50,314 bases of DNA from Chloroflexota bacterium (lineage in GTDB: Bacteria; Chloroflexota; Anaerolineae; Aggregatilineales; Phototrophicaceae). The stretch covers positions 1 to 50,314 of the forward strand of contig JAPPFH010000073.1 of the NCBI GenBank assembly GCA_028875185.1, written 5' to 3'. Position numbers and translations under genes: made by a program. Each line of letters starts with the position of its first letter. Position 1 is the stretch's first letter. Of this stretch, positions 22,805-31,659 are shown piece after piece. The notes under the pieces are model-generated. The model was given only the letters and a program-made list of their open reading frames with translations. It made no database searches and was not told where the DNA came from.

Positions 22805-23638
22805 CTATTCCCAGCGGCCATATCGTTTCAGCGCCAGCAGGACGTTGATTGTCGTCATCGGATGCCACTGCGGTAGATTATGCTGGTCAAGCCAATGCCC
22901 TTCCGCTTGCTGCGCCTTTGACAGCGCGTCGATAAAGCGATCGGCCAGCCCGCTGGGAAGCGCGCGGGCGATCATCGAATCAGGCGATGGCGCGAATACG
23001 AAGAGCGAGTCGTATTGATTATCCGGCGCCGCAATGGCGCAGGCGACGATATTGTCGATAGTGGCGCTACGAAACGCTTGGAGGTTTGGCAATTCGTCAA
23101 GGGCGAAGAAAAAGTCGAATGCGTGATAAGCCATGAAGAGCCATTCGTTTTCCCTGACTTTTTCGGGGGTATAGTTAGCGAGCGCCCATGCTTTTGTCTT
23201 GTCGATCAGGGATGGCGTGGCGCAGCCAAAGTGAACGAGGTTGCCAACAATCGAATCTGGCATCGTCTGCCCGCCCGTCTCCCGCCACCAGGGCGCCAGT
23301 GGGTAATCCTGCGTTTCAGGCGGATTGCGCAAGTCGCCGCGTTCGTCCATTTGCGCTTCAACCCAATCGGCTGTGCCCTCGAAAATCGAGCCAGCTGGAA
23401 TGCCGGTATGTTTCATCATGCCGAGCAGATACTCCAGCGCCAGCGGATTCGATTGCGGCGCCTTCAGATCGTGTTCAAGACCATGCCCGAAACCGCCGTC
23501 GGGATTCTTGTAGCAGAGGATATTTTGCTGCAAGCGCTCAAGGCTGCCGCCTTCAAAGAGCCAAGCGAACAGGGCGCGCTCGAGAAGCGTGCCGCTCCGG
23601 TAGACAAAATCGCGCGCTTTTCCCAGGTCGATTGCCAT
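22805..23638 (-). CDS. Alpha/alpha-toroid (terpenoid cyclase-like fold) protein
   Basis: The 277-aa protein contains NILCYKNPDGGFGHGLEHDL followed by NPLALEYLLGMM, the repeat pattern of prenyltransferase/squalene-cyclase-like alpha/alpha toroids (Gly-Gly-Phe-Gly turns between helices). A second such turn is present late (QAEGHWLDQHNLPQWHPMTT). No DxDD-type cyclase motif or isoprenoid-binding Asp cluster was noticed, so an enzymatic cyclase role is not supported. Related uncharacterised proteins are widespread. AAAGGAG lies 7 nt before the ATG. It is followed 85 nt later by the Cys-cluster gene on the same strand. Confidence 0.65.
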   Translation of the reverse strand: MAIDLGKARDFVYRSGTLLERALFAWLFEGGSLERLQQNILCYKNPDGGFGHGLEHDLKAPQSNPLALEYLLGMMKHTGIPAGSIFEGTADWVEAQMDERGDLRNPPETQDYPLAPWWRETGGQTMPDSIVGNLVHFGCATPSLIDKTKAWALANYTPEKVRENEWLFMAYHAFDFFFALDELPNLQAFRSATIDNIVACAIAAPDNQYDSLFVFAPSPDSMIARALPSGLADRFIDALSKAQQAEGHWLDQHNLPQWHPMTTINVLLALKRYGRWE

Positions 23639-23700
23639 AGAACCGCTCCTTTGCGAACATATATTCTATCATAGAGCGAAGGGCGAGATCGTGCAAGCGA

Positions 23701-24888
23701 CTAAATGTACATCTTGATGATACGCAATAGTTCGCGGGCGCGATGGCGAAAGGTATGCTGTTTCAGCACACGCTGGCGGGCGGCGCTGCCGATGGCTTTC
23801 CGTTCACTTTCATTTCTCAGCAAGTATTGGTAGCGCTCGATCGCTTCTTCAGCGGAGCGCACGATGATTAGTTCTTTGCCCGGCTCGAACCATTCCTCAA
23901 TCCCGAGGTAGGGATTGGCGACGATGCAAGCGCCCAATGCGCCGAGCTCAAAGGGACGAGATGAGGACGACGCGTAAACGTTCGCGTGGGCGCCGCGTGT
24001 GACGCACAGATTGAGCTTGCTGCGGCAAACATATTCGCGCAGCTTGCTGAAGCTGAGGTAGGGCAGTTGCCGCGCCGCCCCCAGGTCACCCAGCTTTGTC
24101 CCACGGACGGCAAAGCGGGAGTCGGCGATTTCCATTGACGGCTTCGCGATCATGCGGTCGATCCAGTCAGAACGGTATTCGCGACCGTGACCGTAAAAGA
24201 AAACATCAATGTCTTGCGTTGGCGTCGAAATCGGAGCGAAAACATCAGGATCGGCGCCGTACCAAAGGGTGTGCGCGTTTGATGCGCCAAGCTCCTCCAG
24301 CATTGACGCGCCGCCGGCGCTGTTGCTGATGAATGCGGTATATTCGCTCAAGTCAGCGCCTTGGTAAATGCGAAAACCAGAGGCAAAACCGGATAAATTC
24401 GGCAGGCTGGCTGGCACATCGCCGTCATAGTGGAAGACCGGAACATTGAACTTGCGCGAGATATATCTTGGCACGCCTCGCAGATGATTCGGCGGAACAG
24501 TCAGAAACAAAACGGCGTCCACATCACGTTCGCGCGCAAGGATTCGTTCGAGTTGGCGCTTCCACAATGGCGCGATCAGCTTGTTTGCCGCTTGCCTAAC
24601 CGCCCGATCGCTGAGTGATTCTCCGCTCGCTAGCTTCGCGGATCCCGTATTCCGCATTGGCATAATGGAACGGGAAAGATCGCGGACTGACTTAAAGACG
24701 TCGCCTTGAAGGCGCGCGGGATTAGCTTCCGAGCGCCACCAGAGGCTCTCTACCGGCACACCCTGATAAGGCGCGGCAATCACCTCCGTTTCCAATTCAT
24801 ATAAACCTTTCAGCAGCTGCCACCAAGCCGGCGTAGCGCTGAAGGGTTGTCGCAAATCAAGCGAGGAGACGAGAGCCAGCAGCTTCAT
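23701..24888 (-). CDS. CgeB-like glycosyltransferase
   Basis: The 395-aa protein has a GT-B layout. The N-terminal Rossmann-like half begins MKLLALVSSLDLRQPFSATP. The C-terminal domain has the CgeB/Glyco_trans_1_2 pattern: RPFELGALGACIVANPYLG, EEWFEPGKELIIVRSAEEAI and SARQRVLKQHTFRHRA. The segment ELGA..C.V..P..G.E..F..G.E is where the sugar-nucleotide diphosphate is bound in related enzymes. Donor and acceptor are unknown. It lies alone, divergent from the amino acid transport operon across a 140-bp gap. No clear ribosome binding site is seen before the ATG. Confidence 0.78.
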   Translation of the reverse strand: MKLLALVSSLDLRQPFSATPAWWQLLKGLYELETEVIAAPYQGVPVESLWWRSEANPARLQGDVFKSVRDLSRSIMPMRNTGSAKLASGESLSDRAVRQAANKLIAPLWKRQLERILARERDVDAVLFLTVPPNHLRGVPRYISRKFNVPVFHYDGDVPASLPNLSGFASGFRIYQGADLSEYTAFISNSAGGASMLEELGASNAHTLWYGADPDVFAPISTPTQDIDVFFYGHGREYRSDWIDRMIAKPSMEIADSRFAVRGTKLGDLGAARQLPYLSFSKLREYVCRSKLNLCVTRGAHANVYASSSSRPFELGALGACIVANPYLGIEEWFEPGKELIIVRSAEEAIERYQYLLRNESERKAIGSAARQRVLKQHTFRHRARELLRIIKMYI

Positions 24889-24945
24889 GTAAATTCAGGA
24901 TTAGGCTTCATAGGCCCGGCATCATGATGAAATTCTAATGAGAGA

Positions 24946-24975
24946 TTATACATCTGGCAAAACATTGAGTATAAT
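24946..24975 (+). promoter_or_regulatory. Promoter of the branched-chain amino acid transport operon
   Basis: TTATAC (24946-24951) and a perfect TATAAT (24970-24975) are spaced by 18 nt, about 55 nt before the ATG of the first binding-protein gene. No operator was recognised. Confidence 0.6.
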
Positions 24976-25029
24976 GATTTTATCGTGTTGAATGCGCGAT
25001 TTCGTCTATGGAAAAGGAGACACAGCACA

Positions 25030-26307
25030 ATGAAACGCCCATTCCTAGTGTTCACTGTTTTAAGTTTATTGCTCGCCTTCAGTGTCCCTGCGCTTGCGGA
25101 TTCGCATTGCATGGATGAGCTGGGCTGCGTCGAGGTTGGTCCTGATGAACCGATCGTCATCGCCTCCATACTTGCGATGTCAGGACCGGCATCGTTCTAT
25201 GGCGCCGATTCGCTTGGTGGCGTAGAGCTCGCCATCTTGGGGCGTGACGGCATGCTGCTGGGCAGAGATGTGGAAGTGGTTGAAGAGGACAGCCATTGCG
25301 CCGCAGAGGGCGGTCAAGCGGCCGCGCAGCGCGTCGCCGCCGACGAAACCATCGTAGGCGTCATCGGCACGACTTGCTCGGGCGCGGCGCAGGGCGCTAT
25401 GCCGATTATCAGCGAAGCCGGCATGCTGATGATTTCCTCGTCGAATACATCGCCAAGCTTGACCAACGACAACGCCGACGAAGGCGGGACATACTATCCC
25501 GGCTACTTCCGTACAGCCCACAACGATCTGTTCCAGGGCGCTATGGGCGCGCGATTCGCCGTTGAGGTGCTCAAGGTGGGCGCGGTCGCGACTGTGCATG
25601 ATGGCGACCCCTACACCGAAGGTTTGGCTGTGGTGATGGCGAATGTATTTGCCGGGCTGACTGGCGAAGTCGTCTTCCAGGGCGCGGTCAGCAAGGGCGA
25701 TACCGACATGAGCGCGATCTTGACCGAGATCGCCGCCAGCGGTCCCGACCTGGTGTATCTGCCGGTCTTCACTCCCGAGTCCGAGTTCCTCGTCTCCCAG
25801 GCGGCCAACACGCCGGGCTTGGAAGACGTAAGGATGATGACTGCCGATGGCAGTTTCAACGCCGACTTCGCTCCCAATATCGGGGCTGCGGCGGCAGGCG
25901 TCTTGATGACTGGGCCACACGTTGCCGGCGATGCTTATCAGGAATTTCTGGCGATGTGGGCAGAGGAGCAACCAGGCGGCACCGATACGCCGCCAAGCGG
26001 CTTCCATGCTCATGCCTATGACGCGACAAATCTGCTGCTTGACGCGGTTGAAGCTGTCGCGGAAGAAATGGACGATGGCACGCTGATCATCGGGCGGCAG
26101 GCGCTGCGCGATGCGATGGCAGCGGTCGAGGACTATGCGGGCTTGACCGGTTCGCTGACCTGCCAAGAGGACTCGCCATACGCAGGCGACTGCGCGACCG
26201 GTACGGCGCTAGCGATATTCGAGCTCGGCGAAGCGCAGGTCAACGAAGGCGCGTGGCCGCCTCCAATCGTATGGGATCTCTCCATGTCGATGGCTGGCGA
26301 CGAGTAG
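25030..26307 (+). CDS. Branched-chain amino acid ABC transporter substrate-binding protein (first copy)
   Basis: This is the exported receptor of a LivJ/LivK-type importer, 425 aa. Residues 1-22 are a signal peptide (MKRPFLVFTVLSLLLAFSVP, ALA then D). The mature domain has the Peripla_BP_6 pattern: IVIASILAMSGPASFYGADS, VVEEDSHCAAEGGQAAAQRV, IGTTCSGAAQGAMPIISEAG and SSSNTSPSLT, where Ser/Thr residues bind the ligand amino and carboxyl groups. The Cys pair in HCMDELGCVEV near the mature N-terminus is shared with the second copy. AAGGAGA lies upstream of the ATG at 25030; the open frame extends to 24985 without support. The ligand may be an amino acid or a related compound. A strong terminator follows. 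Confidence 0.88.
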   Translation: MKRPFLVFTVLSLLLAFSVPALADSHCMDELGCVEVGPDEPIVIASILAMSGPASFYGADSLGGVELAILGRDGMLLGRDVEVVEEDSHCAAEGGQAAAQRVAADETIVGVIGTTCSGAAQGAMPIISEAGMLMISSSNTSPSLTNDNADEGGTYYPGYFRTAHNDLFQGAMGARFAVEVLKVGAVATVHDGDPYTEGLAVVMANVFAGLTGEVVFQGAVSKGDTDMSAILTEIAASGPDLVYLPVFTPESEFLVSQAANTPGLEDVRMMTADGSFNADFAPNIGAAAAGVLMTGPHVAGDAYQEFLAMWAEEQPGGTDTPPSGFHAHAYDATNLLLDAVEAVAEEMDDGTLIIGRQALRDAMAAVEDYAGLTGSLTCQEDSPYAGDCATGTALAIFELGEAQVNEGAWPPPIVWDLSMSMAGDE

Positions 26308-26341
26308 ATCGCGCAGCCAGGCGCGTCAAGGCTTATGAAAG

Positions 26342-26379
26342 GACAAGCCAGAGCAGTCAATTCTCTGGCTTGTCTTTAT
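26342..26379 (+). terminator. Intra-operon hairpin terminator between the two binding-protein genes
   Basis: GACAAGCCAGAG (26342-26353) pairs perfectly with CTCTGGCTTGTC (26363-26374) around a 9-nt loop, followed by TTTAT. A 12-bp perfect stem with only a short T run suggests partial termination or an mRNA-stabilising 3' end. Either would let the first binding protein be made in excess over the genes downstream. Confidence 0.7.
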
Positions 26380-26496
26380 GTTGCAATGACGTCTCGCCGC
26401 CATAATTATGTGATTCAGAATGACAGTTAAACACGGCGGCGCGCAGCGCCGGCTGCCTCGCCGACTTGCTCGCTTTCACACAGATAGGAAATCAAA

Positions 26497-27765
26497 CTGG
26501 CGCCCAGATCTCTAGTTGGACTCCTATGTATCGCAAGTTTGCTGGCAATGCTTAGCTTCCCGCTTGCCGCCCAAACCGCCTGTGATGATCCCTTGGGCTG
26601 TGTTGAAGTCGCTGCGGACGATCCCATCGTCATCGGCGCTATGCTGGTCGTTTCCGGCGCCATCAATTACTTGGGCGAAGATACGCTCGGCGGGGTCGAA
26701 CTTGCTCTGCTGGCGCGCGATTACACCTTGCTTGATCGTGAGATCGAATTGGCGCTTGAGGACAGCTTGTGCACAGCGGAAGGCGGGCAGGTGGCGGCGC
26801 AGCGTTTGGCGGCGGACCCGACAGTGGCCGGCGCCATCGGCACCAACTGTTCCAGCGCGGCTCAAGGCGCGATCCCGATTATCAGCGAGTCCGGCATGGT
26901 GATGATCGCGCCGTCGAACACATCTCCAAGCCTGACCAATGCGGATATAGCCGCCGGCGGTTCCCATCAGCCGGGCTACTTCCGCACCAGTCAAAATGGC
27001 TTGATCGAAGGCATGCGCCTCGCGGAGTTTGCTTTGCTGGCGCTGCAGGCGGAGACGCTGGCCACGGTCCATGACGGAGACCCATACACATCCGGGCTCG
27101 CCGCCGCGGTCGCCAGCACCTTCGCTGAAATGGGCGGCGCGGTGGTATTTGAAGGGGCGGTCAACAAGGGCGACACTGATATGTCGTCGATCCTGACCGA
27201 AATCGCCGCGCGCCAGCCCGATGTCATTTACGTGCCCCTGTTCGAGCCGGAGTCGAATTTCTTCGCCGCGCAGATGCAGTACATTGTCGGCTTGGAAGAC
27301 ACGATCATAATTGGCGGCGCAGCCAGCTTCTCGTCCAGTTTTCCCGAAAATACCGGGGATGCCGCCGTTGGTATTTTTGTATCCGGTCCATTGGTCAGCG
27401 GCGACGCCTACGAGATCTTGCTGGAACAGTGGTATGAGGAGTATGGCGGCGATCCGCCAAGCGGATATCATGCGCATGCTTATGATGCGACCAACCTGCT
27501 CCTGGACGCTTTGGAGACTTCGGCGGTCGTAAACGGCGACGGCAGCATTACCATCGGCAGGCAAGCCATTCGCGACGCCATCGCCGCGACGGAAGATTAT
27601 CCCGGATTAACTGGCCGATTGACCTGTCGCGAAGATTCGCCTTTTGCTGGCGATTGCTCGACAGGCATGGCGCTGGCGGTTTTCGAGATCACCGAGGCGG
27701 AGGTTTACGACGACAATTGGCCGCCGCCGATCGCCTGGAATTTCGCGGTGGATACAATGGATTAG
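26497..27765 (+). CDS. Branched-chain amino acid ABC transporter substrate-binding protein (second copy)
   Basis: This is a paralog of the preceding binding protein, with the same blocks: GCVEVAADDPIVIGAMLVVS, IGTNCSSAAQGAIPIISESG, PSNTSPSLT, VHDGDPYTSGLAAAVA, FHAHAYDATNLLLDA-like YHAHAYDATNLLLDA. The first ATG in frame (26539) falls inside the signal peptide. The frame upstream continues APRSLVGLLCIASLLAMLSF, then PLAAQTACDD, a convincing signal peptide. It begins at a CTG (26497) with AGGA 7 nt upstream, so a CTG start is proposed. The region 26380-26496 holds no promoter I can support, so it probably depends on readthrough from the first gene. Ligand range may differ from the first copy. 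Confidence 0.83.
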   Translation: MAPRSLVGLLCIASLLAMLSFPLAAQTACDDPLGCVEVAADDPIVIGAMLVVSGAINYLGEDTLGGVELALLARDYTLLDREIELALEDSLCTAEGGQVAAQRLAADPTVAGAIGTNCSSAAQGAIPIISESGMVMIAPSNTSPSLTNADIAAGGSHQPGYFRTSQNGLIEGMRLAEFALLALQAETLATVHDGDPYTSGLAAAVASTFAEMGGAVVFEGAVNKGDTDMSSILTEIAARQPDVIYVPLFEPESNFFAAQMQYIVGLEDTIIIGGAASFSSSFPENTGDAAVGIFVSGPLVSGDAYEILLEQWYEEYGGDPPSGYHAHAYDATNLLLDALETSAVVNGDGSITIGRQAIRDAIAATEDYPGLTGRLTCREDSPFAGDCSTGMALAVFEITEAEVYDDNWPPPIAWNFAVDTMD

Positions 27766-27856
27766 GTTAATGCTTCGCGGATAGATTGGCAAGCGAGAAG
27801 GAAAACGGTAACAGTAAGCGCGCGTAAGACTAGGAACAAGCATAACGGTTGCGCCT

Positions 27857-28921
27857 ATGTTCAAATGGAAAACTGACGAATTCTCCTGGGTTGATTTCAC
27901 GATTGATGTGCTGCGCGTGCTTATCGTGCTCGCCGTGGTTGTCGGCGCCTGGAATACGCTTTCATCGGGCCGCATCACGTTAGCCCAGTGGGTGAATCTA
28001 TTTGCCGCCGGCTTGTCTCAGGGCAGCATCTACGCCTTGATCGCCCTCGGCTATACGCTTGTCTACGGCATTCTGCTGATGATCAACTTCGCGCATGGCG
28101 AAGTATTTATGGCGGGCGCCTTTTCCACTGTGTTCCTGGCTGAAGCCTTGAACCGCACCGGCTTCCTCAACGACCAGCCGCTGCTGGCGATTCTGCTGAT
28201 GATTATGTTCGCGGGCTTGGTATCAATGACGGTGGCCATCTTGCTTGAACGCGTGGCCTATCGCCCCTTGCGCGGCAGCCCGCGCTTGGTGCCGTTGATT
28301 ACGGCAATCGGCGCATCGTTCTTTTTGCAATATGCTTTTCGCGGGTTATATGGCTCTGGCTTCAAAGCTTACCCGCAGGTGCAGATCCTGCAGGGCGCCA
28401 TTTCGATCGGCGGCATCAACATTCCGATCGTGCAGATATTCGTTTTCTGCTCGGCTTTATTGCTTATGCTGTGCTTGTACTGGCTGGTGGAGCGCACGCG
28501 GATCGGCAAGGCGATGCGCGCTGTGTCGGAGAATAAAGAAGTCGCCCGTTTAATGGGCATCGACATCGACTTTGTCATCATGTTCACATTCGGCGTCGGC
28601 GGATTCCTCGCTGGTTCAGCCGGTGTGATCAATGGCGTGTTCCGGCCGCAGGGCGTCAATTTCTTCATGGGCTTCATCCCCGGCATCAAGGCTTTTACGG
28701 CGGCGGTGCTTGGCGGCATCGGCAATATCCCGGGCGCGATGCTGGGCGGCTTGTTCCTGGGCGTGATCGAAGCGATCGGACCTAATCTGGTGCTGGCCGG
28801 GCTTGGCATCCCGGGCGCCAACCAACTCAAAGACGTCATCGCCTTTACGATGCTGGTGCTAGTGTTGATCTTCCGGCCGCAAGGCATCCTCGGCGAACGC
28901 TTGTCCGAAAAGAAAGCATAG
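27857..28921 (+). CDS. livH: Branched-chain amino acid ABC transporter permease LivH
   Basis: The 354-aa membrane subunit has about eight hydrophobic helices. LivH landmarks are GLSQGSIYALIALGYTLVYG, INFAHGEVFMAGAF, ERVAYRPLRGSPRLVPLITA, AVSENKEVARLMGID (the coupling segment contacting the ATPase) and GGIGNIPGAMLGGLFLG. The N-terminal 45 residues, with one extra helix (VLRVLIVLAVVVGAWNTL), exceed the usual LivH start. It is followed 10 nt later by livM. Confidence 0.92.
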   Translation: MFKWKTDEFSWVDFTIDVLRVLIVLAVVVGAWNTLSSGRITLAQWVNLFAAGLSQGSIYALIALGYTLVYGILLMINFAHGEVFMAGAFSTVFLAEALNRTGFLNDQPLLAILLMIMFAGLVSMTVAILLERVAYRPLRGSPRLVPLITAIGASFFLQYAFRGLYGSGFKAYPQVQILQGAISIGGINIPIVQIFVFCSALLLMLCLYWLVERTRIGKAMRAVSENKEVARLMGIDIDFVIMFTFGVGGFLAGSAGVINGVFRPQGVNFFMGFIPGIKAFTAAVLGGIGNIPGAMLGGLFLGVIEAIGPNLVLAGLGIPGANQLKDVIAFTMLVLVLIFRPQGILGERLSEKKA

Positions 28922-28931
28922 GGGGCGCCAA

Positions 28932-30806
28932 ATGGACCATCTGCGTTCCCCAGCCTCCAGAACAGTGCTGACACTAGGATTGCTTTCGGGCGCATTTATC
29001 TTGTTCACGGGCGCCGTCGGCATGATCGCCGCGTTTCACGAGCGCGAAGTGGTGGATCGGTTCATCAGCCTGGGGCAGTTGACACTGCTGGCCGCGCCCT
29101 TCGTCACCGCGTATTACAGCGCCAGCCGCCTCAGAGAATACGGCGGCGACCTACGAAATGTACTCATAGCGGGCGCCGGCGTGGGCTTGCTGACAGCGTT
29201 GCCAAGCATCACTTTGCTCTTATTCAATTCGGACGAGTTTCGTGTTCTCTTGTTTCTGACCTTGCGGCTGGCGCCAATCGTCGCGGCGTCGGCAATCGCC
29301 TGGGGGCGGCATCGCGCCGGCGCTGAGACGCAAACCGTCATTGGCATTTGGCTCTTGGTCGCCATTTTGGTGGGCATCGTCACTTATTCATTTGCCCTGA
29401 TATTCGAGATAAAAGGCGACCTGCGGACGGTGCTGGTTAATATCGACCGCGATTGGGTGGAGGTCATTACCTTTGAAAACCGCAATGATTTGATGCGGGG
29501 CATTGGAACATTCGGCTTTGTGTCGGTCGCATCCGGTTTGGCAGGCTCCGTCTTATATCTGATGCCGACGGTTCCTCGACGCGCGCTCATTTATGGCTTG
29601 GGCATCACCACGCTGATTGGCGCATTCGGCGAAACGGCGCGCCTGATCCTGCAAGAGAATGTCGACCGCGACACGCTGAGAGAGATATTCCGCCGCGATA
29701 CCTTGCGTCAAAACGCGGCGCTGGCATTATTCGTCATCAGCACAGCCGCCGGATTCCTTTGGGCGCTATACGGGCGCCAGGCACGTGAGCGCTTCGGCAG
29801 CATCGGCGCGGCGCCGCGGCGAACGCTGAACCGGGTCGGTTTGGTTATATTCGTCGCTTTCATGCTCATGCTGCCTTGGCTCATCGGGCGCACGCTCAGC
29901 GATGTGGCGGTGACCATCGGCATTTTCGTTTTAATGGGTCTGGGCTTGAATATCGCCATTGGCTTGGCTGGTCTGCTTGACCTGGGTTATGTAACCAATT
30001 ACGCTGTTGGCGCTTACTTTCTGGCGGTATTGACCTCAATTGGACCGCTGGGGTTGTTCAAGGGGACATTCACCTTTTGGATGGTGATCCCGATTGCGCT
30101 GCTGGCGGCGATGTTCGCCGGCTTCATTTTTGCGGTGCCAGTGCTGCGCATGCGCGGCGACTATTTGGCGATTGCCACCTTGGGTTTCGGCGAGATCATC
30201 GGCAAGCTGGCGATATCGGACTGGCTCAAGCCTTTGATCGGCGGCGCGCAAGGCGTACAAGCGATCCCGAAACCCTTGCTGCTCGGAACCGAGCTCAAGA
30301 ATCCGGAGCAGCTTTATTATATTGTTTTGGTGGCTTGCCTCTTCTGCCTTTTCGTATCGATTCGCTTGAATAATTCGAGAACCGGGCGGCAGTGGATGGC
30401 GATTCGCGAGGACGAGGATGTGGCGACCGCGATGGGCATCGACACGGCGCGCGCCAAGCTGCTGGCCTTCACGCTTAGCGCGGCGACGGGGGGCGTGGCC
30501 GGCGCGATCTTCGCAGCCAAAGTCGGGACGGTATTCCCCAACAGTTTCACCGTTTTCATTTCGATCAACGTATTGAGTTTGATCATCGTTGGTGGCATCG
30601 CCAGCAATCCTGGGATCGTGGTCGGCGCGATCGTATTGATTGGTATGCCAGAACTGCTGCGCGAGTTTTCCGAATTCCGCTTCTTGCTTTACGGCGCCCT
30701 GCTTATCCTCATGATGATCAAACGTCCGCAAGGCTTGATCCCGTCAAAGATCGTTTCACACGAGCACAGTTCGGGCATCAAAGCCAAGTTGGCGGCGGCG
30801 GAATAG
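28932..30806 (+). CDS. livM: Branched-chain amino acid ABC transporter permease LivM, N-terminally extended
   Basis: The LivM core occupies about residues 300-600: GLGLNIAIGLAGLLDLGYVT, VLRMRGDYLAIATLGFGEII, AIREDEDVATAMGID (the coupling segment) and VFPNSFTVFISINVLSLII. Ahead of it is an extra region of about 290 residues with roughly seven hydrophobic helices and soluble loops, absent from the standard 320-425-aa LivM. The total of 624 aa is thus about one and a half times the norm. The frame is continuous, so this is not an artefact of joining two genes by a frameshift. The extension is not recognised. A cytoplasmic C-terminal tail of about 20 residues ends the protein. Confidence 0.9.
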   Translation: MDHLRSPASRTVLTLGLLSGAFILFTGAVGMIAAFHEREVVDRFISLGQLTLLAAPFVTAYYSASRLREYGGDLRNVLIAGAGVGLLTALPSITLLLFNSDEFRVLLFLTLRLAPIVAASAIAWGRHRAGAETQTVIGIWLLVAILVGIVTYSFALIFEIKGDLRTVLVNIDRDWVEVITFENRNDLMRGIGTFGFVSVASGLAGSVLYLMPTVPRRALIYGLGITTLIGAFGETARLILQENVDRDTLREIFRRDTLRQNAALALFVISTAAGFLWALYGRQARERFGSIGAAPRRTLNRVGLVIFVAFMLMLPWLIGRTLSDVAVTIGIFVLMGLGLNIAIGLAGLLDLGYVTNYAVGAYFLAVLTSIGPLGLFKGTFTFWMVIPIALLAAMFAGFIFAVPVLRMRGDYLAIATLGFGEIIGKLAISDWLKPLIGGAQGVQAIPKPLLLGTELKNPEQLYYIVLVACLFCLFVSIRLNNSRTGRQWMAIREDEDVATAMGIDTARAKLLAFTLSAATGGVAGAIFAAKVGTVFPNSFTVFISINVLSLIIVGGIASNPGIVVGAIVLIGMPELLREFSEFRFLLYGALLILMMIKRPQGLIPSKIVSHEHSSGIKAKLAAAE

Positions 30807-30827
30807 GGAACGGGCACGAAGACAATC

Positions 30828-31640
30828 ATGGCGGAAAAAGGCAAGAGCGGCAGGAACAAGATTCTGGAAGCGAAAGGCATGACCAAGCGCTTCGAGGGTT
30901 TGGTCGCCGTTGACAGCCTCGACTTTTACATTCCCGAGGGCGCGATCGCCAGCATCATCGGACCGAATGGCGCCGGCAAGACGACCTTCTTCAATTGCAT
31001 AACCGGCTTCTACGAAATTGACGAAGGCGAGATCCTGTTCAACGATGCCCGGCTCAACGGCCGATCGCCCGATCAGATCGCGCGGGCGGGCATTTCGCGA
31101 ACGTATCAGAACATTCGGCTCTTCAACAATATGTCGGCAATAGAAAACATCATGGTTGGCCAGGAACCGCACCTGAAATCAAGCTGGATCGGCGCGATTC
31201 TCGGGCTGCCGTCCACCCGCCAGGAAGACGAACTCACAGAAGAGCGCGCGCTGGAACTGCTGCGCTTTGTTGGGTTGGAGGGCAAGGGCGACATGCTTTC
31301 GAAGAACCTGTCTTATGGCGATCAGCGGCGGCTGGAAATTGGACGGGCGCTCGCCAGCCAGCCAAAGCTCATTTTGCTGGATGAACCGACCGCCGGGATG
31401 AATCCGCGCGAGACGATCGAGACTACGGATTTCATCCGCCGCCTGCGCGACGAGGTCGGCATCACCATCGTATTGATCGAGCACGACATGCGAGTGGTCA
31501 TGGATATTTCGGAACATATCACCGTGTTGGATTACGGGCGCAAGATCGCCGAGGGGTTGCCGGCCGACATTCAGACCAATCCCGATGTCATCGAAGCCTA
31601 TCTTGGGCGCGGCGCGGCCGCGGCAACGATGCAAGACTAG
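30828..31640 (+). CDS. livG: Branched-chain amino acid ABC transporter ATPase LivG
   Basis: The 270-aa ATP-binding subunit has Walker A IGPNGAGKTTFFN, the Q-loop region in SRTYQNIRLFNNMS, the signature LSYGDQRRLEIGRALA (LSYGD replaces LSGGQ, as is common in LivG), Walker B LILLDEPTAGMNP and the H-loop VLIEHDM. FNCITGFYEIDEGEILFN is typical of LivG. It energises transport together with LivF on the cytoplasmic face. Confidence 0.93.
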   Translation: MAEKGKSGRNKILEAKGMTKRFEGLVAVDSLDFYIPEGAIASIIGPNGAGKTTFFNCITGFYEIDEGEILFNDARLNGRSPDQIARAGISRTYQNIRLFNNMSAIENIMVGQEPHLKSSWIGAILGLPSTRQEDELTEERALELLRFVGLEGKGDMLSKNLSYGDQRRLEIGRALASQPKLILLDEPTAGMNPRETIETTDFIRRLRDEVGITIVLIEHDMRVVMDISEHITVLDYGRKIAEGLPADIQTNPDVIEAYLGRGAAAATMQD

Positions 31641-31659
31641 CTGAGCGCGGAAGATCGCT

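Noticed and set aside
25180-26166. Long minus-strand frames opposite the two binding-protein genes (also 26524-27564)
   Set aside because: Both mirror each other because the sense genes are paralogs; they carry no signal of their own.
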